Shown here: positions 46,956 to 58,659 of the stretch, piece by piece
Layout: each line of letters begins with the position of its first letter
Position numbering within the stretch: position 1 is the first letter of the stretch
From: Bathymodiolus brooksi
Lineage: Eukaryota > Mollusca > Bivalvia > Mytilida > Modiolidae
Direction of reading: 5' to 3'
DNA: 64,000 nt
Assembly: GCA_963680875.1 (NCBI GenBank)
Contig: OY804580.1
Location: 112,967,534 to 113,031,533 of the forward strand
Made by a program: the position numbers and the translations under genes
The notes under the pieces: generated by a model
Told to the model about the DNA's origin: nothing
Seen by the model: the letters and a program-made list of their open reading frames with translations, nothing else
The model's database searches: none

Positions 46956-49900
46956 ATGTTACTTTTGATATCGATAATGTTGTTACCAGTGGTCATATGT
47001 TCTACAGATCCAGGTATGATTGTATTTATATTATGATTCGACTTATTGTAAACGAGTTTAACTCCGTCACTGTATATTGAAGTGATTGTACCAAACCAGG
47101 ACAGTGACTGGTCACAAATATGTGAGTTAGAGGTATCAATTTTTCTTCTGTGTGTATATTTCCAGGGGGATGAATACATGTCATAATTGGAAGCCATTTT
47201 GTGCCACTTGAAGGTAGGTGTTTGCTAATAGCACTAGATATTGTTAGGATAATTACATTATATGTGATAGTGCGTCAAATGCCCCTAAGCAGTGGGTCCA
47301 TCGTTCAAAACCTTATTGTCAAACTCTCAAACACTTCGACAATGTTATTGCCACATGTTGCGAAAGGTTATCGAAATGTGTGAGAACTTGACAACAAGTT
47401 TTTGAACGATGGGCACGCCGTTGTTTAGCGGACATTATTTTTATGTTTTGCGTTAGCATATGGAAACCTAGACATTTCACATTGCTAAATTTACCCCCTC
47501 AAAAACAAAAATAAATTGATGACAAAGCACATGTGTAACGTGTTCGTTCATGTTGGTGACAGTCTGTCTGAATTTTATTTAATACTTAATGTATCTGTCT
47601 TGTATTACCTGATTGATTACTTCATTGCTAATTGTATTATTAATTATATAGCTATCATCTTTAACTGCATCGGTGTTGCTATGATTAGCGTGCTTGCCTC
47701 TAGTGTGGTAGATCGTCGGTTCGAGCCCTGATCGGGTCAAACTAAAGACTATCAGGATAATGTTTCCGAGTGGGGCGACATGTCTATCAGCGAACTATTG
47801 TTTCAGTGAACTAGCACTATAAAAATCGATCTAAGCGTTTTGGTCTAATACCAAAGCGGACCTCATCATCATTTCATTGAATATTCTTGTCATGGTATAG
47901 CTGATAAATTGCTGAGTTGGCGTTAAACAACAATCATTCATTCATTTTTCTGTTTCAGTAACATTGTTCTTGGCTGACAAACCAGTGGCGTTTGGCAAGG
48001 ATGTGTTCCTGGAGTGTCAAACACCAAACGAATCTGTATATTTAGATACATCACGAAGATGATTTATGGGCAAAACTGAACATAATCTAGTTGTCAATGG
48101 AGTGTCGGTTGATAATGCGAAATATAAGGAGCTTATAGGATTACATCTATCTCATAGACTACGAATAACAGGTTTTGAAGAGTCTGACCTTGATGTTTAT
48201 GGCTGTTCATATGGACATATGAGGACTACCATCAATCTAGCATTGAATGAGAATGATTACGAGTGTACGTATTTAAATAAATTTTATCAATGTATTGCAT
48301 AGAAACTTGCAGTTTTATGCACCTTAATATAATGACACAATTTTGCTACTTTTGTATCAAAGATTAAAAACAAACGTAATAGCACGAATTAATATAGAAT
48401 ATTGAACACCCTAAGGCACGTGATGAAACTGTGTGATTTTAACTCTCAAGGCCCGTGAGCTTACTGTGATCCAGGACATAAATAGGTATTTCGTGCTTAG
48501 AGAATTCAAAACACCTTGCACGTACAAAGCAATTAGCAGTAGCAACATTTCCAAACTCCAGCCATCATTTTCATTTTTCTTCGTTGCAATCAAAAACGTG
48601 CGTGCATTGCACGATTAACTTTATTGTTTATAAAAACAATTCGCTGATTGAATATTGATGAAATATCGGCAATGTGATGCTACTCAACAATCAATCAATC
48701 AATAAACTAAACATGATAACAGTAGAAATTAACGTTCAGATGAAATTAGATTACCGACTAGAGTCCTATCTAAACGAAAACTTTAAGTCGACTGCAATGA
48801 AATACATGTATATGTATTGGTCATGACGAAAATCGTCCAAAATCATTTTTTTAAAGGTGTATATTATTTTTCAGACCACCATAAAGACACAGAAATGACA
48901 GTGCACGCACCTCGAAATTGTGGCAACCTGCATGTCGAAGTCTTGTTCACAAAAGTCTATCCATTGCCTATGTGCAGCTTTGCATACCATGTAAATATAA
49001 TGAATAAATATTAACCCATCATTTTTTATATTTCCTTTTTTTTTGTTGAAAAAGGGAAGGTGAAAGGGGGTAACATACAGTTGATATGACTTTCATGTCT
49101 CATTTAGACTTAAAACAATAATTTATAGTATTGTAGTCTCTACTGGTGGTTGTCGTCGTGGAACAATGCAAATTATTCCTGGCCATATTCGCCATATTTC
49201 TGAGAATTCATGTTAACTTAGCCTTTTTTTACTTTTGTCTGTATAATTTTGTGTTCTATTCAGGATCGATTCTGGAAAAAAAACCAGAGTGAAATAAAAT
49301 AGAATTAAACAGGTGTGCATCCACCTTTTGTGTTTTAGAATGAGTCGAGCGGAGTAGACTTATCTACAACGGTTGTCAGTACTAGCTGGAAGAGCGGCAA
49401 ATTTTACTCCACTCAGATGATTCTAGAAGATATTCCTGTTGGTCGACTAGCTACAACTCTTAGTATCGCTTGTCGTATTGGCAGATCGCATATGCATATA
49501 TTGTCAAAGAAGTTCACAGATGAATATAATAGTAAGTCCAAAAACAGTCTTATTTCTAATTCAGATATGAAAAATGTGCAAAGTTAAAAATGCTGGATAA
49601 ATCCTTAAATTTATTTACCGATTTTTATTCAAGCAATATTTCGTTCCGCTATACTAATAAAAGCCGAATCGTCTTGCTTAGTGTACACATCTTGTTTCGA
49701 GAATAACATACATCAGGTGCGCTTAAAGTCTAATGAATGGAAATACATCATTTCGTTGCATTTGCTGTTCCATGGACTGTGCATATGTGATTGCATTCGG
49801 TTTTAAATACCAAACACATCGTTTTGGATCAAGTTGTTAAGAATAAAATAAGCATACTCTTTTAGTTCATACCAAGCTTTTTGAGACGTTCTACAACTGA

Positions 49901-50974
49901 TAGTAAACTTGGCAACTGTGTTCTTTACCAATCTGGGACATATCAACTATGTGTCAACAATATCACTTACCACAAAACTCTGAACCATTCATGTGGGCAT
50001 TTTAGTGAAAAAATACAATGTAAAGCAAAAAATACTACACTGCCGGAATAATTCCAAACTCCATTCGTAAGATCAGAGAAATAGATGCACAATAGACACC
50101 TTAACACACATATACGTCACCACTCACTTTCCTGGTTTCGTACAGGCACTTCAATTAAAAGTGGCGGGGTTATGCTAGTTTCATGGGCCATTTAATTCAT
50201 TGATCTACTTATTAAAGTTACAATTATCGTCGTATTTCTAGATTTTGTTATATATGTTTTGTTTTACAAACACGAGTTGAGTTTGATACAACGTGGAAAG
50301 AAATCTGAAAAACCACTTGTGTTTCGGTCAAATAATAAAATGTACATATATATGTTTGCGTACACGATGTGTTTGTGCAAGAACCTTTATAAGATATACT
50401 CAAAGTTAAATGATTGGAAAGCCAGATACCCTCAAAATATTCGAGAGCAAAACAATTAGATTAGATGAACAGGCACCTTCCGGAGCACCTGAATTCACCC
50501 CGGATTTAGTGGGGTTCGTGTTACTCGATCTTTAGTTTTATGTGTATGTTTTGTAGATCGTTGTTTGTCTTTTGTACTTTTTCTTTTGGCCATTGCTTTG
50601 TCTGTTCTTCTTCGATATACGGATTCTGATTATCCCTTTGGTATCTTCAAATTCTTCTTCAGATGTATGTACATGCATTGTATTTAAACATGTGGATAAT
50701 GTATGTGTATCTTTCTTCAATAGCAGATAATGGAAACCAAGATGGAGACGGCTCTGGTAATGACATCTTTATATGTGTGCTGGTTATTAATATAATGGTA
50801 GCTTGTGTTTTTCTATATATATGTGTCGGTAGAACATTGCATGACAAATGTCCTTGTAAAAGATTAAAGAATACACAAGCCAGAAGATGCAGTACAACAA
50901 ACGAACAAGTCATGGAATCGTCTATCAACCTAAATGTTGCTAATGGTAATACGATCAATGTAATCATACACTAA
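46956..50974 (+). pseudogene. IgSF receptor-like gene, copy 2 (two nonsense mutations)
   Basis: Exons equivalent to copy 1: 46,956-47,013 (signal peptide), 47,959-48,264 (Ig 1), 48,875-48,990 and 49,339-49,531 (split Ig 2), 50,146-50,459 (candidate terminal exon A) and 50,724-50,974 (exon B). Splice sites and exon lengths are conserved. In Ig 1 the codon for the invariant C-strand Trp is TGA (48,060-48,062; copy 1 has TGG). In exon A a TAA at 50,193-50,195 interrupts the membrane segment. Exon B stays open. The first stop alone would leave only part of one Ig domain, so the gene looks dead unless the base is an assembly error or allelic. Confidence 0.7.
47661..47945 (+). repeat. tRNA-derived SINE inserted in intron 1 of copy 2
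   Basis: Copy 1 runs directly from TATAGCTATCATCT to the exon 2 acceptor region at 10,195. Copy 2 has about 285 extra bases. They contain TGATTAGCGTGCTTGCC (box A-like) and GGTTCGAGCCC (box B), and end with GGCGTTAAACAACAATC plus an ATTC-type short tandem tail. This is a typical Pol III SINE layout. The insertion postdates the duplication or was lost from copy 1. Confidence 0.8.
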
Positions 50975-51517
50975 TCAGCGTATGATCTCATTTCTACAGT
51001 TTAATTGCAATTACATTGTTGTCACTAAAATATATTCTCTCAACCCTTAAGAGCTTTGCAGTCTAAAGTCGTTCCCTCATTTCTATATAATATTTAGATA
51101 TTGTTTAGCACGTTTTCGTCCAGAATATTCTTTTTTTTTCTTTTTTTTTTACAATTTTCCTATTTCACTCCTACGTCTTGCTGAAGTTTGACAAACATTT
51201 TACAATGTAGATGTCCAACTTAGTGCTCACCACCCGATTTTGGAATAAACTTCATCAGATCCTGTACGCTCAAAGTAAAAGATTCGATATCTAAATAATG
51301 TAATGTCTTTTACAGCAAATAGACTAAACGGCTTATACATGTTAGGCGAAATCGGCTAAGGTCATCTGTGCCTGATGTAGAAGTGGTGTGAGTTCAAATC
51401 CCGCCGAGGGAAGAACAAAAATGTGTCAGATCAAAGCTCTAAGACTTACACTGTATATATATATATTTATATATATATAACAGTAAAAACATTGTTTTAT
51501 TTGTACATGTACTCTGT
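50975..51517. other. Intergenic stretch of copy 2 equivalent to 13,534-14,070
   Basis: It includes a reverse family-2 module (51,235-51,295), the truncated plus-strand SINE (about 51,380-51,455) and a (TA)n tract with one interruption. No gene. Confidence 0.6.
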
Positions 51518-51671
51518 GGATGTAGTCGAGTGGTCTAGGGCGCTGGACGTAAAGCTAAGCGAATGGTGCTGCAGTGTAACAATGGTGTGGGTTCAAATCC
51601 CGTCGAGGGAAGAACAAAAATTTGACAGCTCTAAAATCTAATTCTAACACTGTTTGGTTTAATTTTCAGAC

Positions 51672-51672
<1 letters not shown>
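51518..51672 (+). repeat. Single copy of the array's tRNA-like SINE, opposite orientation to the array
   Basis: It begins GGATGTAGTCGAGTGG (box A), has GGGTTCAAATCCCGTCGAGG (box B) and ends TTTAATTTTCAGACG before a long (TA)n at 51,673-51,706. It matches the tRNA-like part of the 467-bp units (one visible change is AAGCTAAGC for AGGCTAAGC) but lacks the 300-bp linker. It sits where copy 1 has the 16-kb array. Confidence 0.85.
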
Positions 51673-51711
<39 letters not shown>

Positions 51712-51719
51712 ATATCAGA

Positions 51720-51955
51720 CTTCAACATTTAGTATTTGGGTAAGAAATTTGAAAACAAAGAATATTTTCACCTAAATAATTTTTTAGCTATTTTGGCATT
51801 TACAATTTACAAATCCTATTATATATCCCAACAAAAGACAAAGAAAAATGATGTTTATCTGTTATTTAAAAATGAATTTCAAAGAAAAATGAAGGGATAT
51901 GAGTTACTAGGAATGAATTCATTATTCAAGAATATATTAAATAAACTGTGAAAAT
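51720..51955 (+). pseudogene. LINE 3'-end fragment in copy 2
   Basis: Encodes a shifted tail including YKSYYISQQKTKKNDVYLLF, matching 31,930-32,165 in copy 1 and similar to the translated minus strand near 58,750-58,900 of the complete LINE. The insertion is shared by both blocks and so predates their duplication. Confidence 0.65.
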
Positions 51956-52366
51956 ATTGTATGCAATAGAATATATTAGAATTACATGTATATAGTATAG
52001 CTTTATATGTAATTATAGTTTTGAATATTTCCCTGGATATTCATAACAGAATTTCACAAGTATACATTAGAGGAACTTGGACTCTGAAGTAAAAATGTAA
52101 CAAGATATATACTGAATAAAGTCTGTGAGATTTGTGTTAAGAAAAAGATGTTGAAGTGAAAGATAAAACCCGACATTTCACATAGTGAAATTACAATGTT
52201 AATCTATGTAATAACTAGTATTGCATTCTGAATATCTAAAATAAATCACCCGTAGCTCGTAACCATGGTAATTTTCTCTTGTGATAATATGCATGAATAA
52301 ATTACTGTGTTATTCGGTTACTCATGGTTTATTTTCGATATTATGCTTTATGCAGTTATCAGTATG

Positions 52367-52525
52367 TTAGAGTTCCTTATCGATAACATATTTGTCGAGT
52401 TTGGAGCGTACGCTTTTCAACAAACCATGGTCATCCACATGAGCACAAATTGAGCCCATTTCCTTGCCAATTTTTTCACATACTTTTATGAGGCAGAGTC
52501 TATACAAATACTTATCAAGGACAAA
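52367..52525 (-). CDS. Candidate C-terminal exon of the minus-strand IgSF gene, copy 2
   Basis: Counterpart of 32,548-32,706: same 159-bp length, acceptor and stop. The few residue changes keep the frame open. Cytoplasmic tail is the likely role if the exon is real. Confidence 0.45.
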   Translation of the reverse strand, partial: FVLDKYLYRLCLIKVCEKIGKEMGSICAHVDDHGLLKSVRSKLDKYVIDKEL

Positions 52526-53262
52526 CTAATTACGGCAGGTTAATCCTTTATTCTCACTTTCAGGTGTCTTGGTGATGTTCTGTCGATTGATAATACAAAC
52601 TTTGCTACCAGGATTTCATTAAAATATCGGTTTAAGACTTCCCGAGTTACCTCCCCTAAACCAAATAATTCAGAAAACGTTAACAATAAGAGTTATCACC
52701 CTTTTACCAGATTGTACCCATTTGCCAAAAATATATTTATAAAAACAATAAATTATTTTTTCTTTCCTCTATCACCGACAAAACATGTCTAATAAAAAGC
52801 AGGCACTACTTACCCTACACGAGCACCAGGGTTCCTCCCGGAGTTTTGCTATTGGTCTTGTTGCACGTGCCATTTAGCTTTCTGTATTGTCTTTCTGTGT
52901 GTGCTTTATTTGTGCTGCTTGTGTTCGCCCAGTATTGCCAGTATATCTGGATTGTCCATTCTTGATGATCCCTTCGTTTTCTCTAACATTTATTAATATT
53001 TCACAACTCATGCCCTACGCTCGAGCTTGCAGCTTGCACAATCGATACCCCTCACACACAAATACATGACCGCTCACTTTCCTGTCTTGGTACTTGGTTT
53101 CAATAAAAAGTGTCGGGATAAAATAAACGTTAGAGAATACCGAAGGGGCAATCAAAAAGGACAGTCCAGAGAAACTGGCAACATAGTGTCCACAAGACGA
53201 AGACAAACCAAATAAAAACACAACGCAATATGTGTTGGGAACCACTATATGCCGTGATGTAC

Positions 53263-53408
53263 TATTATCCATATGCCCCGTCGTCCTCCTGCCGAGTATG
53301 TCCATGCCACAACTGGCCTTATGTAATTGTTAAAGAGTACAGATATGTTTACTAGAATACCGACTACAGCATTGACATAATATTTGGATTTGATGCTTTC
53401 TGGTTTAT
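53263..53408 (-). CDS. Candidate split Ig half-exon of the minus-strand gene, copy 2
   Basis: Counterpart of 33,444-33,589. The frame and acceptor are kept, but the donor is GTACAT, not GTAAAT, which may weaken splicing. It encodes VNISVLFNNYIRPVVAWTYS in its middle. Confidence 0.4.
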
Positions 53409-55076
53409 CTAAAATATGATATTTAAACTTGTGCAAACACAAACATATACGTGGATCTGCATTTCTTATTATGTTTTATGATATTAAATAAGGGTAATAA
53501 CAAAATTACCGAACTCCGAACAATCTTACAAAGGGAAAGTCAAAACTCATAAGTATATAAACAGACAAAATCAGTCGATAAATCGAAGAAAGGACAAATA
53601 ATGCAACGAAAAAGGATAAAAGACAAACAACGATCCACGATAAATCACACAGAAAATTGACGACTGAGAAACACGAACTTTACTAACACAATGAATAGTA
53701 ATACGTTATTACTTCAGTAGTGGTACCTGTCATGTTACCATATGTGTGAACAATAGAATCACTACAACTTTAGTATAACTTCTTAACAGACATGTTATTA
53801 CAATCATTGTCTTTGACATAATGTACAGTATAGATTATCAGGTGTGGTCGACATTTACTTTAGATGTAATCATACTACAAACAGGAGAGAAAAAATAGAA
53901 TGTCCTTTCTATCGGATATAACCCCAAAAAGTTTAATACTAAAATAGCATTTCTTGATTCGACAGTTGCGTAAAATCTATATTCGGGTCGTGTCCAACCT
54001 AAATTCCATATTACGTGATGTTCGTGTAGCTTAACAATACCACGAAGATGTCACTAGTCGAGCAGAACTGCTAACCATTCCGCCTCATTTGAGTTCTTCC
54101 CGATTTTTAGTGGGGTTCGTGTTGCTCAATCTTTAGTTTTCTGTGTAGTGTTTTGTAGATCATTGTTTGTCCTTATATCCGTTTTCTGTTGTTGGTCATT
54201 GTCTTTACTTTTCTGATTTACAACTTCTAATTACCCTTTGGTATCTTCAAACGTTTCTAATGAAACAATAAACTGATATTCTTAGAGTTAGTCATGTGGT
54301 AATGATGGTCTCTATTCATTGATGAACAAATACTGTTGAATGCAGCATTTTGACTATAGTATTGTGAGAACATATTTACATGCCACATCCCAAAGACCAT
54401 CACATGTCTTTAAAGAATAAATGGAAAGCGATTTTGATCATGCTTATAGAAGTGGTATATATTGAATGTATAAGACTTTTTGTTGTGAGTGTTTTATTTA
54501 GTTAGCAAAGTTTTAAAAAAAAATTAAGAAAAAATAGTACTGTCCTTAAACATATTTCTATTTGACTGTGTACATGCAATTGATTTGTTTCTGATCAAAT
54601 AAAATATATATTGTAAAAAATATTTACAGCCACATTTTTGTACCAATCCCAAACCAGGATCATTTTCAATGAGTTGTAGTGAGTGGTGATTATTAGGTTT
54701 GTTGATATTGGTGGAATTGTTGACCATCACTGTTTTAACAATCCTTACAATATAAAAAAGAAAAAGCTGGTACTAGGATTGTTCTATAGATGGATGTTTT
54801 GATTGTACAAAAGAGGGGTAGATATAGTGCATTATAATGGGCAATGAAAGATCACCCCCAACTAACATTTCCGTATATGTAGCTTGTCATTACACAAACA
54901 TGAAACACAAGTTTACATGCCGTTCGAATTTTGTATTTTGTATTCTTGCAGTGTGACCAGCCGACGCACCTTTGTGGAAAATGCACCAGCAACGGAGTAG
55001 CTAGGTCCTTTTTCTATACACCAATGGTACCCCCGGACAGGTACAACTTTTCCGTCGATAAATACTCACAACTTAC
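53409..55076. other. Intron of the minus-strand gene, copy 2
   Basis: Collinear with 33,590-35,255. Contains family-1 (53,490-53,580) and family-3 (54,105-54,255) repeats. No gene. Confidence 0.5.
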
Positions 55077-55352
55077 ACATAACAACAACACAAACTTCGT
55101 CACTTCCGACGCCGACATCGTTCCACACAGTACATATGTAAGACCTTGATTTGCTTCTAGTAATGCGTTTTATTTGCAAAGGTATACTGGTGCTTCCATT
55201 TCCTTCTCCAGGCGCGATGGATATGTTGTTCTGTAGCCACATAATCTGTACCGGTGTAACGTTGGTGTCATAGAAACAATGTAAGATCATTAAATCGCCT
55301 TCCATAACATTGACAGTTGACTCGCCATCACATATTATCACGTTTGGTATAA
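55077..55352 (-). CDS. Ig-domain exon (second) of the minus-strand IgSF gene, copy 2
   Basis: Counterpart of 35,256-35,531, with intact splice sites, both Cys residues, the C-strand Trp and the Tyr-x-Cys motif. Only a handful of residues differ (for example T to I before LHC, L to P in NVTPVQ). The exon is open, so this gene may survive while its plus-strand neighbour is broken. Confidence 0.8.
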
Positions 55353-56257
55353 CTAATATAGAATAAACTGAATAACAAAAAACACCGTCAAACAAATAAC
55401 ATGTTTTTAAATGTTGAATAGTCAGTTAGATATGTATGGATTTCCGTGTAAGTGACCAATGCATTCATCAATGATTGATTGTTGGATGCTTAGTCTCCAA
55501 TGGTACATAGTTCATGCTTATTTAGGACAATACATTTATTCATCTATTCAATTTATTTGAAAATAAATACTCCTCGTACCATTAAGGATTATAGAGATGA
55601 GATAACCAAAACAAATTGCTGATTTGCATTGCATCAAAATCATCCTGTTTTATTTTGTAATTTCAATGATTTATATTGCCATTTTATGGTTATATTACTG
55701 ATAATGCATCCATGAGATGATAAAATTATAGGAATCATCCATTGGTCATAGGATAATATGTATCGCTTTTATTAAGAAGTGGTACTACACTGCATTGTTG
55801 GTTTCACACTGCTGACTACGAATGTTCCTCCACGACCAGTGGGTCAAATCAGTAGTCGATTTATCTGTAGCTTCATAAAATACTAAAGGAATATCGACTA
55901 GAGGGGTCTTGCCTTCCATAACTTTTTAAACACAGCCAATAGGCAAATTTTAGTTCTGTTATGTTGCTATGAAAACTTCTAAATACATATCAGTAACAAA
56001 AAAGGTCGAAACGATGGCTTTCATATAGACTGACCCACAGGTATACAGGTAAGAGGAACGATCGTAACCTACCTAGATTATCATCTATATGTACAGTGTT
56101 AATTACCATTCTGGATTAGATAGTCGTATTGCTGTTGCATTATTTCACAATTGTTTTTAAAGTTTTTGCCTAAATATATTTACATCAGAGTTCCATCTAT
56201 TAACTTTAAGATGTAGAGCAGTTGTTTTTTTTCAATTTAGATATCATTTGTACTTAC

Positions 56258-56536
56258 GTTCTACATGTAAACGTATTGAAAGTGTAACTTCCGGTTCCGT
56301 TTCACTGTTTTTCGCATGGCAGATAAACTGAACCATATGATCATTTCGTGTTGACTGGAAGCTGCATGATAGTTCTTTAGGACCTCCAAATAACATTGTT
56401 TCATTTGCTCGTTTCCACTCAAAGTTTTCCATAGGATTTCCACTTTCCACATGACAATTTAGAAACGTATATTTCCCTTCTTGTACTGTAACAGGCCCCT
56501 TCTCTTCGTTCACTATTGTCATGTTATATGGATGTC
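56258..56536 (-). CDS. Ig-domain exon (first) of the minus-strand IgSF gene, copy 2
   Basis: Counterpart of 36,448-36,726, phase 1-1, open. It keeps FLNC, EWKRAN and VQFICHAKN. Substitutions relative to copy 1 include N to K in EEKGP, Q to K in EGKYT, L to F before EWK, D to H in NDHM and H to L in VTLSI. The upstream signal exon was not identified. Confidence 0.8.
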
Positions 56537-58530
56537 CTACAAAATGGTATGAACGATTCAGCATTCAATCATATCTATTGCATCAATTTAAATAAGAGTA
56601 ATAACAAAATTACCGATCTCCGAACAATCTTACAAAGGGAAAGTCAAAACTCATAATTATATAAACAGACAAAATCAGTCAACAACCGGAAAACTGTGAA
56701 AATCGTAATGACTCTGACTTGGTATAGGCATTTCTAAAGAAATGGTGGGTTGAGTCAGATTTTAAAGCGCCAAACCTCCCCTTTCATTACAGCTCAAAGT
56801 TTGATTGAGGAATTTCAACTAAGAATAATTTGAAGATGATGAAGGTGTGGAAGCCATAAACCGGAGGACAAACTATACAATGGCCAAAAGGTAAAACAAA
56901 GACCTATAAACCACTATGTAGAAGTGCTAAAAGATGGTTGCTAGAAGTAGCGGACAATATGAAGAATATGATCAGGGAAGTTTGCCTTACAACCAGAAAC
57001 CAAGGTAGCAAGTTGTTGCTATATAGTCTTTGTTGTATGTTTTAGCATGAGCCACTCAATTATGTTCTGTTCTTAGGGAAAAGAAAAGGCATTTGTAGAT
57101 AACAAATGTGGAATCAGAAGCCACAATTTAATTTTGACGTGCCTGTACAATGGCAGAAACGTGAGCGGTCGTGTATTTGTATGTTAGGGTTATCGATTTT
57201 GCCCTTTCTATGGTTTTAGCTATTCGGTTTAGAAACTGTTTTTCATTTTATATATTATAGATATTATTTATTATGTAATTATTTCTCAGTTATTTGGCTT
57301 ACCAATCTTTCAATTTTGAGCGTACCTGATGAAGTTTATGCCAGAAACGTGTCGTGCGCACTAAACTAAATATCTATGTTTTTATTATATGATTTGGGTC
57401 TATGTTGCTCATAGGGATGTGGTTGTACGGTTATTTCGAGTGGAATGGGAGTGGGTGGCATTCATAACACACACATTCATGTCCCATTCTTAAGATGCGT
57501 TGTGTAATTAGTACATTACATGCACACCATGAAGACAACACAGTATTATTGTATATTTCTTTTTTCTATATCTTGACATCTGAGGGCGATTATGCTTGTG
57601 GTGAGAAGTCAGCGACTTCAAACGCACTGTCACCTAGACGTAAAGATTCATGTTTTCGTTTTTCTTTCATGTATTAGAATGTCAAGGAATGTATGAGGAA
57701 GATATTTTTAAGCGACATACTTAAAAAATGGATTTCCCTAAAAGTCAACAATGGAATGACAATTTGAAGCAATTACGCTATTTTCATTATTATATGATAG
57801 TGTCTATTACCTTTAGTACTTCCTGTCAAAACAGGAAACTAGTGTCTCCATTTGTCTACATTTTGATTGAAATTTTAATATAAAATTATAAGAACAATTG
57901 CCAAATATTACAAAAAACAGCAATATATTTTAAGTGATCTGTGCAGATTGAATCCATAGTAACCCAGAAACAAACACTTAATTATATTTATAGATGTCAC
58001 GTGTCTCTTAATATGATACTATGCTAAGTAGAAATATAAAAACGGAACCGTTTACATTTCCGTCAAGAGTGAGCACAACATCATTGTTTTTGATTTATGA
58101 AATATCACTCTTATAGCACACAAAGATGGCCTCTATTTAAATACTTAAGGAGAACACACATATTCAGAAAAAAAATCCTTATTATCAAATATCTCTTAGT
58201 ACCTAGATTGCTTCGTAAGTTTTCTCGTCCCAGGACAGGGAGCTCCCACCTTTTACAAGATGATGATACCTGCCAGTTCTACTTGTGATCACCATATTTT
58301 ATGTGTGATTTTTCTTTTCCTCCATAACATTTACGTGACTTGTGAGATTAAGACAGATTCCAAAAAAAAAAAGAATCACCAGTACCATTTAATCTTATCT
58401 GATGTCTGATAATCAAAATATATCGCCAAACATTGATATAATGTGCTTATTTTAGAAACTTTGATTATTTCTTGGAATATTGACTATTGTGTATTTGAAT
58501 GTATGAATTTGTGTATATTATTGTTTTTGT
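56537..58530. repeat. Upstream region of the minus-strand Ig gene, copy 2
   Basis: Matches 25-880 then 2,255-3,395 of copy 0, with the part equivalent to 880-2,250 missing. It contains a family-1 module (56,590-56,770) and a family-2 module at the deletion point (57,300-57,385). Small conserved frames at 57,495-57,677 and 58,097-58,288 have no domain support. A strong minus-strand signal exon was looked for and not seen. Confidence 0.7.
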
Positions 58531-58559
58531 TTTTTTGTTTTTTTGTTTTTTTAACAACA

Positions 58560-58619
58560 ATAATATTTTATTCAAACGCTTGTTACAACCAGCTTCATAA
58601 GCCCAAGCTTCTTATGAAG

Positions 58620-58659
<40 letters not shown>

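Noticed and set aside
57495..57677. Small ORF conserved at 2,367-2,549, considered as a signal-peptide exon
   Set aside because: It is on the opposite strand to the Ig gene it would serve, and the alternative ATG inside it (ATGAAGACAACACAG) meets a stop after about 15 codons.
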